Source: Tropicibacter sp. R16_0 (GTDB taxonomy: Bacteria; Pseudomonadota; Alphaproteobacteria; Rhodobacterales; Rhodobacteraceae). From it: a stretch of DNA of 64,000 bases. Location: NCBI RefSeq assembly GCF_017743935.1, contig NZ_JAGHRE010000010.1, positions 62,001 through 126,000 of the forward strand, given 5' to 3'. Numbering within the stretch: position 1 is the first letter of the stretch; every line of letters begins with the position of its first letter. A program made the translations under genes and the position numbers. This document shows, in pieces, positions 24,524 to 33,235 of the stretch. The notes beneath the pieces were generated by a model that searched no databases, was not told the DNA's origin, and saw nothing but the letters and a program-made list of their open reading frames with translations.

Positions 24524-26027
24524 CGCCCAAGCCCCCCTGCAATTTGCGCTCTTTCATGATCCCGCGCACCCGCAGGGCGATTGCAACAACACCCAGAAGC
24601 AGGAAACCAAGGGCGACCGGACGTTCGACAAAGATCAACGCGCCACCATCCGACATCAGCAGGGACTGGCGGAATGTCTCCTCGGCCCCTTTGGCCAGAA
24701 CAAACGAGATCACACAAGCCGCGATGTTGAAGTCGTACTTTCGCATCAACCAGCCGCCGAAACCGGCCACGGTCATCACAGTCACGTCGAACATCGATCC
24801 GCGTGCGGAATAAGATGCGACAAAGGCGGTCAGGAAGATCAGCGGATAGAGTACATTGGTCGGGATCTTGAGGATCAGCTTGGCGACCTGAGTGGCACCA
24901 AAGTAGCCGATGAAGCCATAGGCCAGAATACCCAGCATGCCGCAGGCGAAGAGTTGATAGACAAGCTCCTTGTCGGTCAAGAACAGGGTTGGACCCACCT
25001 GAATACCGTGGATCAGGAACACGCCCAGCAGGATTGCACCGATGGTCGAGCCGGGGATGCCCAACGTCAACAGCGGGGCCATCGACGGGCCGGAGACCGC
25101 GTTGTTGGCCGATTCCGGGGCGGCGACACCTTCCAGCGCGCCCTTGCCCCATTTCTCGGGGTTCTTGGCGCGGCGCTTGCCCTCTCCGTAGGAAATGAAC
25201 GCAGCGATCGCCGAACCCAGACCCGGCAGAACACCGATGCCTGCGCCGATGAAGCCCCCCCTCAAGGCATGCGGCAAACAGGGTTTGTATTCGTCCCAAG
25301 TCAGCGAGTTGCCGTCGCCTTCGCTTGCGTTTTCTTCGACGTCACCAGTGGCCTTGCGGCGCGATTCCATCTGGGCGAACACCTCACCCAGAACAAAGAC
25401 ACCGATCATCAGCGGCACCAGGCCGATCCCGTTTGACAGGTCGAAGGAGCCGAAGGTGTAGCGCTCTTCGCTGGAAATCGGGTCCAGACCGATCATTGCG
25501 ATCAGGATACCCAGCACAGCTGAGGCCAGCCCTTTGGTGATCGAGCTGCCGATGACCGAGCCAATCACGACAAAGGCGGCAAAGTAGATCGCAAAGGTCT
25601 CGGGCGGGCCCAGTTTCAGAGCAATCGCGGCGATGAAGCCGACCCCAACGACCAACAGGATATCCCCCATCAGGTCCCCGATGATCGACGAAATGGTGGC
25701 CACCTTCATCGCCTTCCCGGCCTTGCCCGCGCGGGCCAAAGGATACCCGTCGATTTGAGTGGCGGCAGAAGCTGCAGTGCCGGGAGTGTTGAACAGGATC
25801 GCAGCAATCGATCCGCCATAGCGGCCCGATTTCCCGATCACGTAAAGGAACGCCAACGCAAAGAGCGGCGGCATGTAGAATGTGATCGGCAACAGCATCG
25901 CGATCGCAGCCGAGGCCGTCAGACCCGGCGTTGCACCAACGATCATGCCGACAGCAGCCGCCAGAACGATGGCAAACAAAAGGGTCGGATCCGTGATCAC
26001 CGACAGCATTGCGGGAAAGATTTCCAT
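24516..26027 (-). CDS. tctA: Tripartite tricarboxylate transporter, large permease TctA
   Basis: A 503-residue membrane protein with about 10-12 hydrophobic segments. It contains TctA-family motifs: GATPGLTASAAIAMLLPITF near the N-terminus and GIPGSTIGAILLG in the second half. It moves an organic carboxylate across the inner membrane together with TctB and the periplasmic receptor TctC. The gene follows tctB by six bases and overlaps the lyase gene downstream. The substrate is unknown; TTT systems carry citrate, tartrate, terephthalate and many other acids. Confidence 0.95.
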   Translation of the reverse strand: MEIFPAMLSVITDPTLLFAIVLAAAVGMIVGATPGLTASAAIAMLLPITFYMPPLFALAFLYVIGKSGRYGGSIAAILFNTPGTAASAATQIDGYPLARAGKAGKAMKVATISSIIGDLMGDILLVVGVGFIAAIALKLGPPETFAIYFAAFVVIGSVIGSSITKGLASAVLGILIAMIGLDPISSEERYTFGSFDLSNGIGLVPLMIGVFVLGEVFAQMESRRKATGDVEENASEGDGNSLTWDEYKPCLPHALRGGFIGAGIGVLPGLGSAIAAFISYGEGKRRAKNPEKWGKGALEGVAAPESANNAVSGPSMAPLLTLGIPGSTIGAILLGVFLIHGIQVGPTLFLTDKELVYQLFACGMLGILAYGFIGYFGATQVAKLILKIPTNVLYPLIFLTAFVASYSARGSMFDVTVMTVAGFGGWLMRKYDFNIAACVISFVLAKGAEETFRQSLLMSDGGALIFVERPVALGFLLLGVVAIALRVRGIMKERKLQGGLGDA

Positions 26028-26033
26028 GGCCCC

Positions 26034-26498
26034 TTACCCCTTGATCCAGTCGAGCAGGTCAAAGACCTCGCCAAAGGGTGGGAACACCCCCAGCAACTCG
26101 AAGAAAATGACGTGAAACACCAGCGGGCAGATCACCACTGACAGCGCCAGACCGATCCAGTTGCGCACACCGAACATGTAGAGGACAATGGGCGCGACGA
26201 TGGCAGTTGGCAGCAGATAGCCAAACCAGCGGAACGATTGCTGATAGATCAAGGCGATCAGGAACAGGCCGATGATCTCGAATGTGGCGGCGTGATCGGT
26301 CTTGGCCTTACCCGATGCGGTCTGTTGAGATGCACCCAAGATCATCAGACCTGATAGCACGAGCAAGGCGAGGCTTGCGGAAAAGGGCACGATCCCTGCC
26401 CAGGTGTCACCGGGTGTGGCCCCGGGAACTTGCCAGGCGCCCCAAAGCGCCACCAGCGAAATCGCGGTCAGAACCAACCCTTCGGCATATGCACGCAT
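26034..26498 (-). CDS. tctB: Tripartite tricarboxylate transporter, small permease TctB
   Basis: A 154-residue protein with four predicted membrane segments, matching the TctB family in length and in the final LSVVICPLVFHVIFFELLGV-type helix. It forms the membrane pair with TctA. It lies six bases upstream of tctA and 65 bp downstream of tctC, with a hairpin in that gap that could keep transporter subunits below receptor levels. Confidence 0.92.
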   Translation of the reverse strand: MRAYAEGLVLTAISLVALWGAWQVPGATPGDTWAGIVPFSASLALLVLSGLMILGASQQTASGKAKTDHAATFEIIGLFLIALIYQQSFRWFGYLLPTAIVAPIVLYMFGVRNWIGLALSVVICPLVFHVIFFELLGVFPPFGEVFDLLDWIKG

Positions 26499-26524
26499 GG
26501 TATCCTCCGTCTTTCAGATGGAAA

Positions 26525-26554
26525 ACGACCGGGCCGATGGTGCAGCCCGGTCGT
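26525..26554 (-). terminator. Intercistronic hairpin tctC-tctB
   Basis: ACGACCGGG pairs with CCCGGTCGT around a 12-base loop, with no T-tract. Hairpins after solute-receptor genes commonly stabilise the upstream mRNA or cause partial termination, giving more receptor than permease. Confidence 0.55.
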
Positions 26555-26563
26555 GGATGGAGC

Positions 26564-27523
26564 TTACTTGCTCAGACCTTCGACCAGCGGGGCGGCGTCA
26601 GCCTTCATCGAGGTCAGCGTTGCCTTGGCATCTGCACCGTTCTGATAAACCGGACCGGTCCCGCGCGAGGCCAGCAGTTCGGCGAACTCAGGCTTGTCGG
26701 CGATCTCGGCCAGGGCGGCCTCCATCGCGGCGACAACTTCGGCGGGGGTGTCTTTCGGGGCGAACACAATCACCGGCGAGGAGACGGCGGCGAAGGGAAT
26801 ACCCAGCTCACCAAAGGCCGGCACGTCCTTCATGATCGTATCGCGGTCTTGGCTGTTGACGGCCAGAGCGCGCAGTTGCTCCTCAAACCCGGCCAGCTGT
26901 TGAACACCCAGGAAACCAAAGTCAGCCTGCGACCCGATCAGGGCGGCGCGGGTTGGTCCGCCCCCTTTGAACGGAACGTCTTGGGCTTCGATGTCGTTAT
27001 TGGCCAGGAAACCCAGACCACCGACATGGTGGAAGCCGCCACGACCCGAATGTGCCCAACGAAGGGAACCGGGGTTGGCTTTGGCCGCGTCGATCACGTC
27101 CTGCACGGACTGGAACGGGCTGTCCTTGGGCACCATCAGAGAGGTGCGGAGCTGACCAACCTGAGCGACAAACTGAAAGCTGTCCAGCGCGTCGATTTTG
27201 GTGTCACGGGTCATGGTCGACAGCAGGAACGACCCACCCGATGTCATCATCATGGTGTAGCCATCAGGACGCGCACCCACGACCGAGTTTGCACCGTTCA
27301 GACCGCCCGAGCCCGGCTTGTTCACAACGACGACGGGCACGTCCAATACGCCTTCGGCTGCGGCCGAGATCGCGCGAGCGTAGGCATCCGTGCCGCCGCC
27401 AGCCTTGTATGGCACAACCAGGTTGATGGGGCGTTTGGGCCAATCCGCAGCCAGGCTGGCAGTCGCGGAAACAGTCAGGGCGAAGGCGGCAACAACGACG
27501 CCGAGCAGGGTTCTGCGTTTCAT
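26564..27523 (-). CDS. tctC: Tripartite tricarboxylate transporter receptor TctC
   Basis: A 319-residue periplasmic binding protein of the Bug/TctC family. It has a Sec signal peptide (MKRRTLLGVVVAAF...ASLAAD, cleaved at about residue 25) followed by WPKRPINLVVPYKAGGGTDAYAR, the typical first Bug beta strand and carboxylate-binding loop. The start at 27523 follows GGGAGGACCCTC; the frame extends to 27712 without support. It is the first gene of the tctCBA-lyase operon and is divergent from a LysR regulator. Confidence 0.94.
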   Translation of the reverse strand: MKRRTLLGVVVAAFALTVSATASLAADWPKRPINLVVPYKAGGGTDAYARAISAAAEGVLDVPVVVVNKPGSGGLNGANSVVGARPDGYTMMMTSGGSFLLSTMTRDTKIDALDSFQFVAQVGQLRTSLMVPKDSPFQSVQDVIDAAKANPGSLRWAHSGRGGFHHVGGLGFLANNDIEAQDVPFKGGGPTRAALIGSQADFGFLGVQQLAGFEEQLRALAVNSQDRDTIMKDVPAFGELGIPFAAVSSPVIVFAPKDTPAEVVAAMEAALAEIADKPEFAELLASRGTGPVYQNGADAKATLTSMKADAAPLVEGLSK

Positions 27524-27570
27524 GAGGGTCCTCCCAAATAAGATCGTATTCACATTACGGGAGTTGCTTG

Positions 27571-27624
27571 TTTGCAAAAAATGCAAAGATGTTTGATACT
27601 CTTGCAAAATACGAAAGCTTTGCA
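27571..27624. promoter_or_regulatory. TGCAAA-type inverted repeats between tctC and lysR
   Basis: TTTGCA-N5-TGCAAA at 27571-27587 and TGCAAA-N10-TTTGCA at 27603-27624. These are dyads in the divergent 100-bp region and the most likely binding sites of the adjacent LysR regulator; the second abuts its start codon. Confidence 0.5.
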
Positions 27625-27625
27625 G

Positions 27626-28540
27626 ATGAACATCAAGGCTCTCCGCGCCTTTCGCACCACCCTGTCCGAGGGGTCTCTGACCGCCGCGTCCGAGATCATG
27701 CACCTGAGCCAACCCGCGATCAGTCGGCTTATCTCGGGATTGGAGGCAGAGCTCAAGCTGACGTTGTTTGACCGCAGCGGGCGGGCACTCACCCCAACAC
27801 CAGAGGGCATGTCATTTTATCGCGAGGCCGGGCGTATCTTGGACAATCTGGACGAGGTGCCCCGCATCGCCGCCGAAATCCGTGCCGGTCGATCAGAAAG
27901 CCTGCGGATCGTAACCATGCCGCGCATTGCGCAGGCCGTGACCATTCCGGCAATTGCCCGATTCATGAAGGAGCACCCCGAGGTCAACGTGAGCCTTGAC
28001 GTGCGCAGCCGCCGGGACGCAGGCAATTGGCTTGCCGGGCGCGCCTATGACATCGGGGTGGGTGCCCTGCCGGTTCAACACCCCGGTATCCGCACGCAGG
28101 CTCTGATCCGCGTACGCGGGCAAGCGGTTTTGCCATCGGGCCACCCCCTGTCCAATCGAACCGAGGTCACTGCCGAAGATCTGATTGACGAGCCTGTGAT
28201 CCGTCTGATGCACGGCCTGCTGCTGCGCGAACAACTCGATGACATCTTCAGCTCTGCCGGTGTGTCGCCCAAGCAATCGGTCGAGGTTGCCTCGTCGCAA
28301 ACCGCCTGCGGATTGGTGGCTGCCGGGGCCGGTATCACCATTGCAGACGAATTGAGCGCAGCAGAAATCCGGCCCGGGCTTATCGAGCTTGTCCCACTCA
28401 GCCCGGAACGTTGGATGACCTTTGGCACTCTTGATCCGATCGCGCAGAAATCGTTCAAAGCGCTCGAAGATTTCAAGGCGATCCTTTCGGAACATACCGC
28501 TACACTGGCCGAAAACAGCCCGACCCTTGCGGTCGCCTGA
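27626..28540 (+). CDS. LysR family regulator of the tct operon
   Basis: A 304-residue LysR-type regulator. The winged helix (MNIKALRAFRTTLSEGSLTAA...LSQPAISRLISGLE, residues 1-45) is followed by a LysR substrate domain. The start at 27626 is selected because the helix-turn-helix begins right after it; the frame is open to 27572. It is divergent from tctC, so control of carboxylate uptake by the transported acid is the natural inference. The flavodoxin-like gene follows 19 bp downstream. Confidence 0.92.
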   Translation: MNIKALRAFRTTLSEGSLTAASEIMHLSQPAISRLISGLEAELKLTLFDRSGRALTPTPEGMSFYREAGRILDNLDEVPRIAAEIRAGRSESLRIVTMPRIAQAVTIPAIARFMKEHPEVNVSLDVRSRRDAGNWLAGRAYDIGVGALPVQHPGIRTQALIRVRGQAVLPSGHPLSNRTEVTAEDLIDEPVIRLMHGLLLREQLDDIFSSAGVSPKQSVEVASSQTACGLVAAGAGITIADELSAAEIRPGLIELVPLSPERWMTFGTLDPIAQKSFKALEDFKAILSEHTATLAENSPTLAVA

Positions 28541-28559
28541 ACACCGGAGACCTGCGCAG

Positions 28560-29045
28560 ATGACATCCCTCTTGATCGTTTATCATTCGCGTACAGGCGG
28601 CAGTCGGCAGATGGCCGAAGCCGCTTATGATGCAGCGAAAGGGGAAACGCAGACCACGTTGAAAGAAGCAAGCCAAGCGGGGCCAGAGGATGTGCTGGCG
28701 GCCTCGGGTTACATCTTTTGCGCGCCGGAGAACCTGGCGACCATGTCGGGGATCATGAAGGACTTCTTTGACCGTTGTTATTATCCGGTGTTGGGCCAGA
28801 TCGAGGGGCGCGCTTATGCTCAGATGATTTGTGCCGGATCAGACGGTCAGGGCGCCGTCCGCCAGATCGCCCGCATCGCCCAAGGGTGGCGACTGAACGA
28901 GGTGCAACCCGCGATCATTCTATGCACCAACGCCCAAACCCCCGAGGCCATTTTGGCCCCGAAGGTTCTGAGCGAGGATCAACTGGCCCCGTGCCGCGAC
29001 CTGGGACAGGCACTTGGCGCAGGGCTCAGCATGGGGGTGTTCTGA
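28560..29045 (+). CDS. Flavodoxin-fold NAD(P)H/FMN protein
   Basis: A 161-residue flavodoxin-fold protein. The FMN-phosphate loop YHSRTGGSRQMAEAA is at residues 8-22; the isoalloxazine-binding loops are APENLATMSG (about 57-66) and CAGSDGQGA (about 96-104). It could be a small NAD(P)H-quinone or azo-type reductase. It follows the LysR gene closely and converges on the phosphodiesterase gene. No specific partner is evident. Confidence 0.82.
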   Translation: MTSLLIVYHSRTGGSRQMAEAAYDAAKGETQTTLKEASQAGPEDVLAASGYIFCAPENLATMSGIMKDFFDRCYYPVLGQIEGRAYAQMICAGSDGQGAVRQIARIAQGWRLNEVQPAIILCTNAQTPEAILAPKVLSEDQLAPCRDLGQALGAGLSMGVF

Positions 29046-29049
29046 TCAC

Positions 29050-29883
29050 TCACTCGGCGGCGGCAACGTCCGGCTTGGCCCAATCGTCCCATTCCGTACC
29101 TGCCGTATAAACCGGCCCGGTCCAATTGAACGGCACCTGGTGGATGATGGTGTCATCCCCGTTCACCAGCAGCACGAAGTACGCCGGTTCCATCGGTGCG
29201 CCTTGCAGCAAATCCGCCTCATGCAGATCCGGCAGCGACTGGTTGCCGGTCGACGGCACGCTGGCAAATTGAACCCCAGCATATCGCCCATGGATCGGCG
29301 CGTGGACGTGGCCAAAGTGGACATAGTCGATACGGTCTGCGAACTCTTCGAGCAGGGCGCGGAAACCAGGCCGATCCTCGGCCACCAGAGCGATCTTGTC
29401 TTCGGCAGGCAGGCCAATTTCCATCGGGTTGTGATGCAGGAAAATGCGCGCGCGATCACATCCCTCAAGCTCGGCCCGCAGCCAATCGCGGCGCTTGACG
29501 CAGAAATGACCGGCATGGGTCTTGTCGCCCACGCTATCAAGGTAGATCAGGCGGACCCCGTCGAGCGTCTCGGCATGGTTGACGAAGCCATTGGCATCAA
29601 CCGGGTGATCGACAAAGACCTTGCGGAATGTGGCGCGATCATCGTGATTGCCGATCATCAACCGCACCGGCACAGGTGCCCCCGCAACCGCCGCCTTGAG
29701 CGCTTCATACGCACCCTCTTCGCCCCAATGGGTCAGGTCGCCGGTGATGACGATACGGGCGGCATCTGCATGGTTGTTGCCGATGTCGGCCAGGGCGCGG
29801 GCGAAACGCGCGTGCGGATCAAGCCCGCCCATCTCTTCGCCGGGAAGGGTCAGGTGGATGTCCGAGATATGGATGAGTTTCAT
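29050..29883 (-). CDS. Metallophosphoesterase, GpdQ/CpdA-like phosphodiesterase
   Basis: A 277-residue calcineurin-type phosphodiesterase with all five metal motifs: HISDIH (residues 4-9), GDLTHWG, GNHDD, HHNP and GHVHAP. The length and motif set fit the class III cyclic nucleotide phosphodiesterase/GpdQ group, which hydrolyses glycerophosphodiesters as well as cyclic nucleotides. The start at 29883 is eight bases after AGGA. It is the last gene of the Ugp-type ABC operon, 57 bp after the binding-protein gene. That supports a glycerophosphodiester or related phosphodiester as the transported substrate. Confidence 0.85.
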   Translation of the reverse strand: MKLIHISDIHLTLPGEEMGGLDPHARFARALADIGNNHADAARIVITGDLTHWGEEGAYEALKAAVAGAPVPVRLMIGNHDDRATFRKVFVDHPVDANGFVNHAETLDGVRLIYLDSVGDKTHAGHFCVKRRDWLRAELEGCDRARIFLHHNPMEIGLPAEDKIALVAEDRPGFRALLEEFADRIDYVHFGHVHAPIHGRYAGVQFASVPSTGNQSLPDLHEADLLQGAPMEPAYFVLLVNGDDTIIHQVPFNWTGPVYTAGTEWDDWAKPDVAAAE

Positions 29884-29903
29884 GGAATGTCCTGAAATTG
29901 AAA

Positions 29904-29931
29904 CGGTCGCCCGCAAAATCACGGGCGACCG
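29904..29931 (-). terminator. Intercistronic hairpin after the binding-protein gene
   Basis: CGGTCGCCCG pairs perfectly with CGGGCGACCG around an eight-base loop; no T-tract. It lies between the solute-binding-protein gene and the phosphodiesterase gene, a usual place for an mRNA-stabilising or attenuating stem. Confidence 0.6.
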
Positions 29932-29940
29932 AAGATCGAG

Positions 29941-31188
29941 TTAGCCGTTGGGCAGCAGGTCGGCGACTTCTTCGACCATCTCTTGCTGCAGCTCTTTCAT
30001 GTCGGTGGCGTCGCCGGTCACGATGCGTTCGATCCCGTCATAGATCACCTGCGTGATCGCCAGGCCGTTGTCACCCGGATAGGCCAGCCAGTCACGCAGC
30101 AGCGGCAGCTGATCGACCGCAGTCTGCTTGTTGGGGTTCTGGTCATAGAAGTCGGCCAGGATCACCTCGTTCGCGGCCTTGTTGGGCGGCATGTAACCGG
30201 TGGTCTTGGCGACCTCGGCGGCGCCCTCACCGCTGGTGATGAACTTGAGCCAGGTCCAGGCCGCTTCCTGTACGCGCGGGTCGTCCGAGGTTGAGGTCAG
30301 CATCGCGGCATTGCCACCTGCGGGCAGACCCTTGGGCGTTTCGCCCATGCCGGGGAACGGGCCGGTCTTCAGCTCAAATTCACCCTGCGAGCGCTCGACG
30401 GCACCCAGAGCGGAGGTCGACCAGAACATCATGCCGATCTCACCCGCCGAGAACGAGGCCAAGGCGGCTTTCCATTCCAGGTTCTGCATTTCGCACTTGG
30501 TGAAGATTTCCTGCATCTGCTCCAGCGCGGCCAGAGCTTCGGGGCTGTCCAGCGTGACGCGTCCCTGATCAACGATGGCTTTGTCCTGGCTCCACATCAG
30601 GGCCTGCATGAACCAGTTGCCGGTGATGTTCCAACCCCAGAACATCGGGTTCTGGGTGCCGTTTGCCTTCATCGTTTCACAAGCGGCGATGACATCATCC
30701 CAAGTGGTGGGCAGTTCTTCAATGCCAACCTTTTTCAGAACATCCATGTTGTAGTACCCAACCGGCAACGAGACCGAGAATGGCAAACCGTGGACGTTGT
30801 CGCCAAAGGTCGACAGCGACAGCATGGCGTCGTGATAGCCGTCCTTGGCGAAATCGGCTTCTTTCTCGATGAAAGGCTCCAGCGACTGCGCGATGCCCTT
30901 ATCCACCAGGATCTGTTGGCGGTTCAGGCCCTGCATGGTCACGTCGGGCAGGTTGCCGGACACGGCTTCGCGCAGGATGGTGTTGGTACCGTCTTCATAG
31001 GATTCGTAAGTGGCGCGGAATTTGACCTCGATGTTCGGGTGCGCCTTTTCAAAGGCGGGCATCATCGCCTCGTACGTCACGTCGAACAGGTGGCTGTAGG
31101 GATAGGCAAACTCGACCGTGACTTTGTCTTGGGCGAAGGCGGCGCTGGCGGTCAGGGCCAGGGCCATTGCGGTGGCAGTCAGTTTCAT
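29941..31188 (-). CDS. ABC transporter substrate-binding protein, UgpB-like
   Basis: A 415-residue extracellular solute-binding protein (family 1). The signal peptide MKLTATAMALALTASAAFA precedes mature QDKVTVEF. The overall plan, including GLPAGGNAAML and TTGYMPPNKAA in the C-terminal lobe, is like UgpB-type receptors for glycerol-3-phosphate or glycerophosphodiesters. The start at 31188 is placed at the signal peptide; an unsupported extension runs to 31254. It is preceded by a 115-bp gap after the second permease gene with a small hairpin (31275-31299). Confidence 0.88.
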   Translation of the reverse strand: MKLTATAMALALTASAAFAQDKVTVEFAYPYSHLFDVTYEAMMPAFEKAHPNIEVKFRATYESYEDGTNTILREAVSGNLPDVTMQGLNRQQILVDKGIAQSLEPFIEKEADFAKDGYHDAMLSLSTFGDNVHGLPFSVSLPVGYYNMDVLKKVGIEELPTTWDDVIAACETMKANGTQNPMFWGWNITGNWFMQALMWSQDKAIVDQGRVTLDSPEALAALEQMQEIFTKCEMQNLEWKAALASFSAGEIGMMFWSTSALGAVERSQGEFELKTGPFPGMGETPKGLPAGGNAAMLTSTSDDPRVQEAAWTWLKFITSGEGAAEVAKTTGYMPPNKAANEVILADFYDQNPNKQTAVDQLPLLRDWLAYPGDNGLAITQVIYDGIERIVTGDATDMKELQQEMVEEVADLLPNG

Positions 31189-31303
31189 GAAAGATGTCCT
31201 CTCTTGCCGGGTCTTGGAGCCAGAAGTTTGCAGACGGGCGGCTCCGGGGTTCATCCCTGTTGGGATCTTGGGTTGGGCGTGTCCTGATCGGGCACGCCCG
31301 GTT

Positions 31304-32266
31304 TCATTTCATACCGCTCAGCGTGATCCCTTCGATGAAGCGCCGTTGCGCGATCAGGAAGGCAACAATAAGGGGCGTGACGATCACGGTGGCGGTGGCC
31401 ATCATCGGGCCAAAGAAACTGCCATCCCCGTCGCCTTTGAATTCGCGCAGGCCAAGCGGCGGGGTGAACAGATCGCGGTTGCCGGTCACCACGATGCGCG
31501 GCCAGAAATAGTCGTTCCAATGGGCAACGACCGAGAAGATCGCAAAGGCCAGCAAGGCCGGAATCGCGGTGGGCAGCATGACACGCCAGACGATCGCGAA
31601 CTCTCCCATCCCGTCCATGCGGGCGGCGTCGATCAGATCATCCGGCACGGTCATGAAGAACTGCCGCATCAGGAAGATGCCAAAGGCCGAGATCGTCCAG
31701 GGCACCACCAGCGCGGCATAAGTGTTCGTGAGCCCCAGCTTGGCCAGCAGGATGTAAAGCGGCAGCGCAATGGCATGCACCGGGATCAGCAGGCAAAACA
31801 GGACCAGCCCAAACACCGCCTCGCGCCCCCAGAACTTGAGCTTTGCCAAGGCATAGGCCGCAGGCAGCGCCACCACGACCTGCAACAGAAAGATCGACAC
31901 GGTGACAATCACGCCGTTGAGCAGATAGCGCAGCAGCGGCGCCTCGGTGAAGGCCTTGGAGTAGTTGAAGACCACCGGACGCATGGAACACTCGACCTCG
32001 GCCTCGGCCACCAATGCATCGCGGATCTGGCGTTCGCTTTGGCCGGGGAACCGGTCGGCAGCAGCGGCGATGTCGGCGCGGCTGGGATCACGCAGGGCAA
32101 CGCAGCGCGGATCGACCATCAGCTCTTGCCGCCCGAAAAAGCCGCCTTCGCCCCGGTCAATCTCGCCGGGAGATTTGAACGAATAGCTGACCATCATGTA
32201 GAACGGCGCGATGACGACGATCACACCCATGATCAGGATCAGATGTTTCCACCAATCGCGGGTCAT
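31304..32266 (-). CDS. ABC transporter permease, UgpE/MalG-like
   Basis: A 320-residue inner-membrane permease with six predicted helices and an EAA-type loop (DAARMDGMGEFAIVWRVMLP, about 205-224). After the first helix it carries an unusually long periplasmic stretch (about residues 30-95, Arg/Asp-rich with two Cys) where UgpE/MalG proteins normally have a shorter loop. Its ATG overlaps the stop of the other permease gene by one base (TGATG). It pairs with that permease and the UgpC-type ATPase. Confidence 0.92.
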   Translation of the reverse strand: MTRDWWKHLILIMGVIVVIAPFYMMVSYSFKSPGEIDRGEGGFFGRQELMVDPRCVALRDPSRADIAAAADRFPGQSERQIRDALVAEAEVECSMRPVVFNYSKAFTEAPLLRYLLNGVIVTVSIFLLQVVVALPAAYALAKLKFWGREAVFGLVLFCLLIPVHAIALPLYILLAKLGLTNTYAALVVPWTISAFGIFLMRQFFMTVPDDLIDAARMDGMGEFAIVWRVMLPTAIPALLAFAIFSVVAHWNDYFWPRIVVTGNRDLFTPPLGLREFKGDGDGSFFGPMMATATVIVTPLIVAFLIAQRRFIEGITLSGMK

Positions 32267-33234
32267 CAGTAGTGCACCTTTCGCTCGACCAGCCAGCGCT
32301 GGATCAGGGTGAGGAACATGACGAAGATCAGAAACAGAACGGTGATGGCCGAGCCGATGCCGATCAGGTTCTGCTGCACGCCCTTTTCAAAGATGGCGAA
32401 CATCATCACGTAGGTGGATTTGTTGGGACCGCCGCCCTGGGGCCAGAACGCCTCAATCGTGTCGAACACCTGAAAGGCGCGAATGCAGCTGATGGTGACG
32501 ACAAAGACGGTGGTGGGGCCAAGGGCCGGCCATGTGACCAGGCGGAACCGTTCCCACGCCGATTTGGCACCGTCCATTTCCGCCGCATGATAGAGCTCGC
32601 GGTGAACGCCGGTCAGCCCCGCCAGGTAAAGCACCATGTTAAAGCCAAAACCCTGCCAGATGCCGATGAAACAGATCACCCAGATCGCATAACGCTTGTC
32701 GCCCAGCCAGACAGGAAAGCCATCAGCGCAGCCCGTGGCCATGAAGGGCCAAATCACCTCGATCACCGTGCCGCAACCCATTTCAAGCGTTTGGTTGATC
32801 ATCCCGATGGACGGGTGCAGCATGAACTCCCACGCGATCGCCATCGCCAGCAGGGTTGCCATCACCGGCAGGAAATAGATGGTTTTATAGATCTCGCGGA
32901 ACCGGCCAAGCGAGTTGATCAAGAGCGCCGCGCCCAGACCCAGGCCCACCGAAATCGGGACCACCGTCACCACATAGGTGAACGTCGCGATGAACATCTT
33001 TTCATAGGTCGAGCGGGAAAACAGTCGGTCGTAATTCTTGGTTCCGATCCAATCGAAACTGTCATTCCCAAGCGAGTAGTTGGTGAAGGACAAGACCAGC
33101 GCCACCATCACCGGCAGCAACAGGATCGCCACCATCAGGATCAGAGCAGGCGCCGTCAACGACCAGGCCGCGCGACGCTCTTGCGCCTGCGCGTTGTTGG
33201 TGATCGCAGGGGGCGTTGTGTCTAGGGTTGCCAT
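32266..33234 (-). CDS. ABC transporter permease, UgpA/MalF-like
   Basis: A 322-residue permease with six or more membrane segments; LTAPALILMVAILLLPVMVAL is the first. The EAA loop reads AAEMDGAKSAWERFRLVTWPAL. A Cys-containing insertion (about residues 150-185) interrupts the middle of the protein. The start at 33234 lies one base after the ATPase stop. An extension to 33303 would overlap the ATPase gene and is rejected. Confidence 0.92.
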   Translation of the reverse strand: MATLDTTPPAITNNAQAQERRAAWSLTAPALILMVAILLLPVMVALVLSFTNYSLGNDSFDWIGTKNYDRLFSRSTYEKMFIATFTYVVTVVPISVGLGLGAALLINSLGRFREIYKTIYFLPVMATLLAMAIAWEFMLHPSIGMINQTLEMGCGTVIEVIWPFMATGCADGFPVWLGDKRYAIWVICFIGIWQGFGFNMVLYLAGLTGVHRELYHAAEMDGAKSAWERFRLVTWPALGPTTVFVVTISCIRAFQVFDTIEAFWPQGGGPNKSTYVMMFAIFEKGVQQNLIGIGSAITVLFLIFVMFLTLIQRWLVERKVHY

Positions 33235-33235
33235 C

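Noticed and set aside
26282-27541. 419-codon plus-strand frame opposite tctB and tctC
   Set aside because: Antisense to confidently identified transporter genes.
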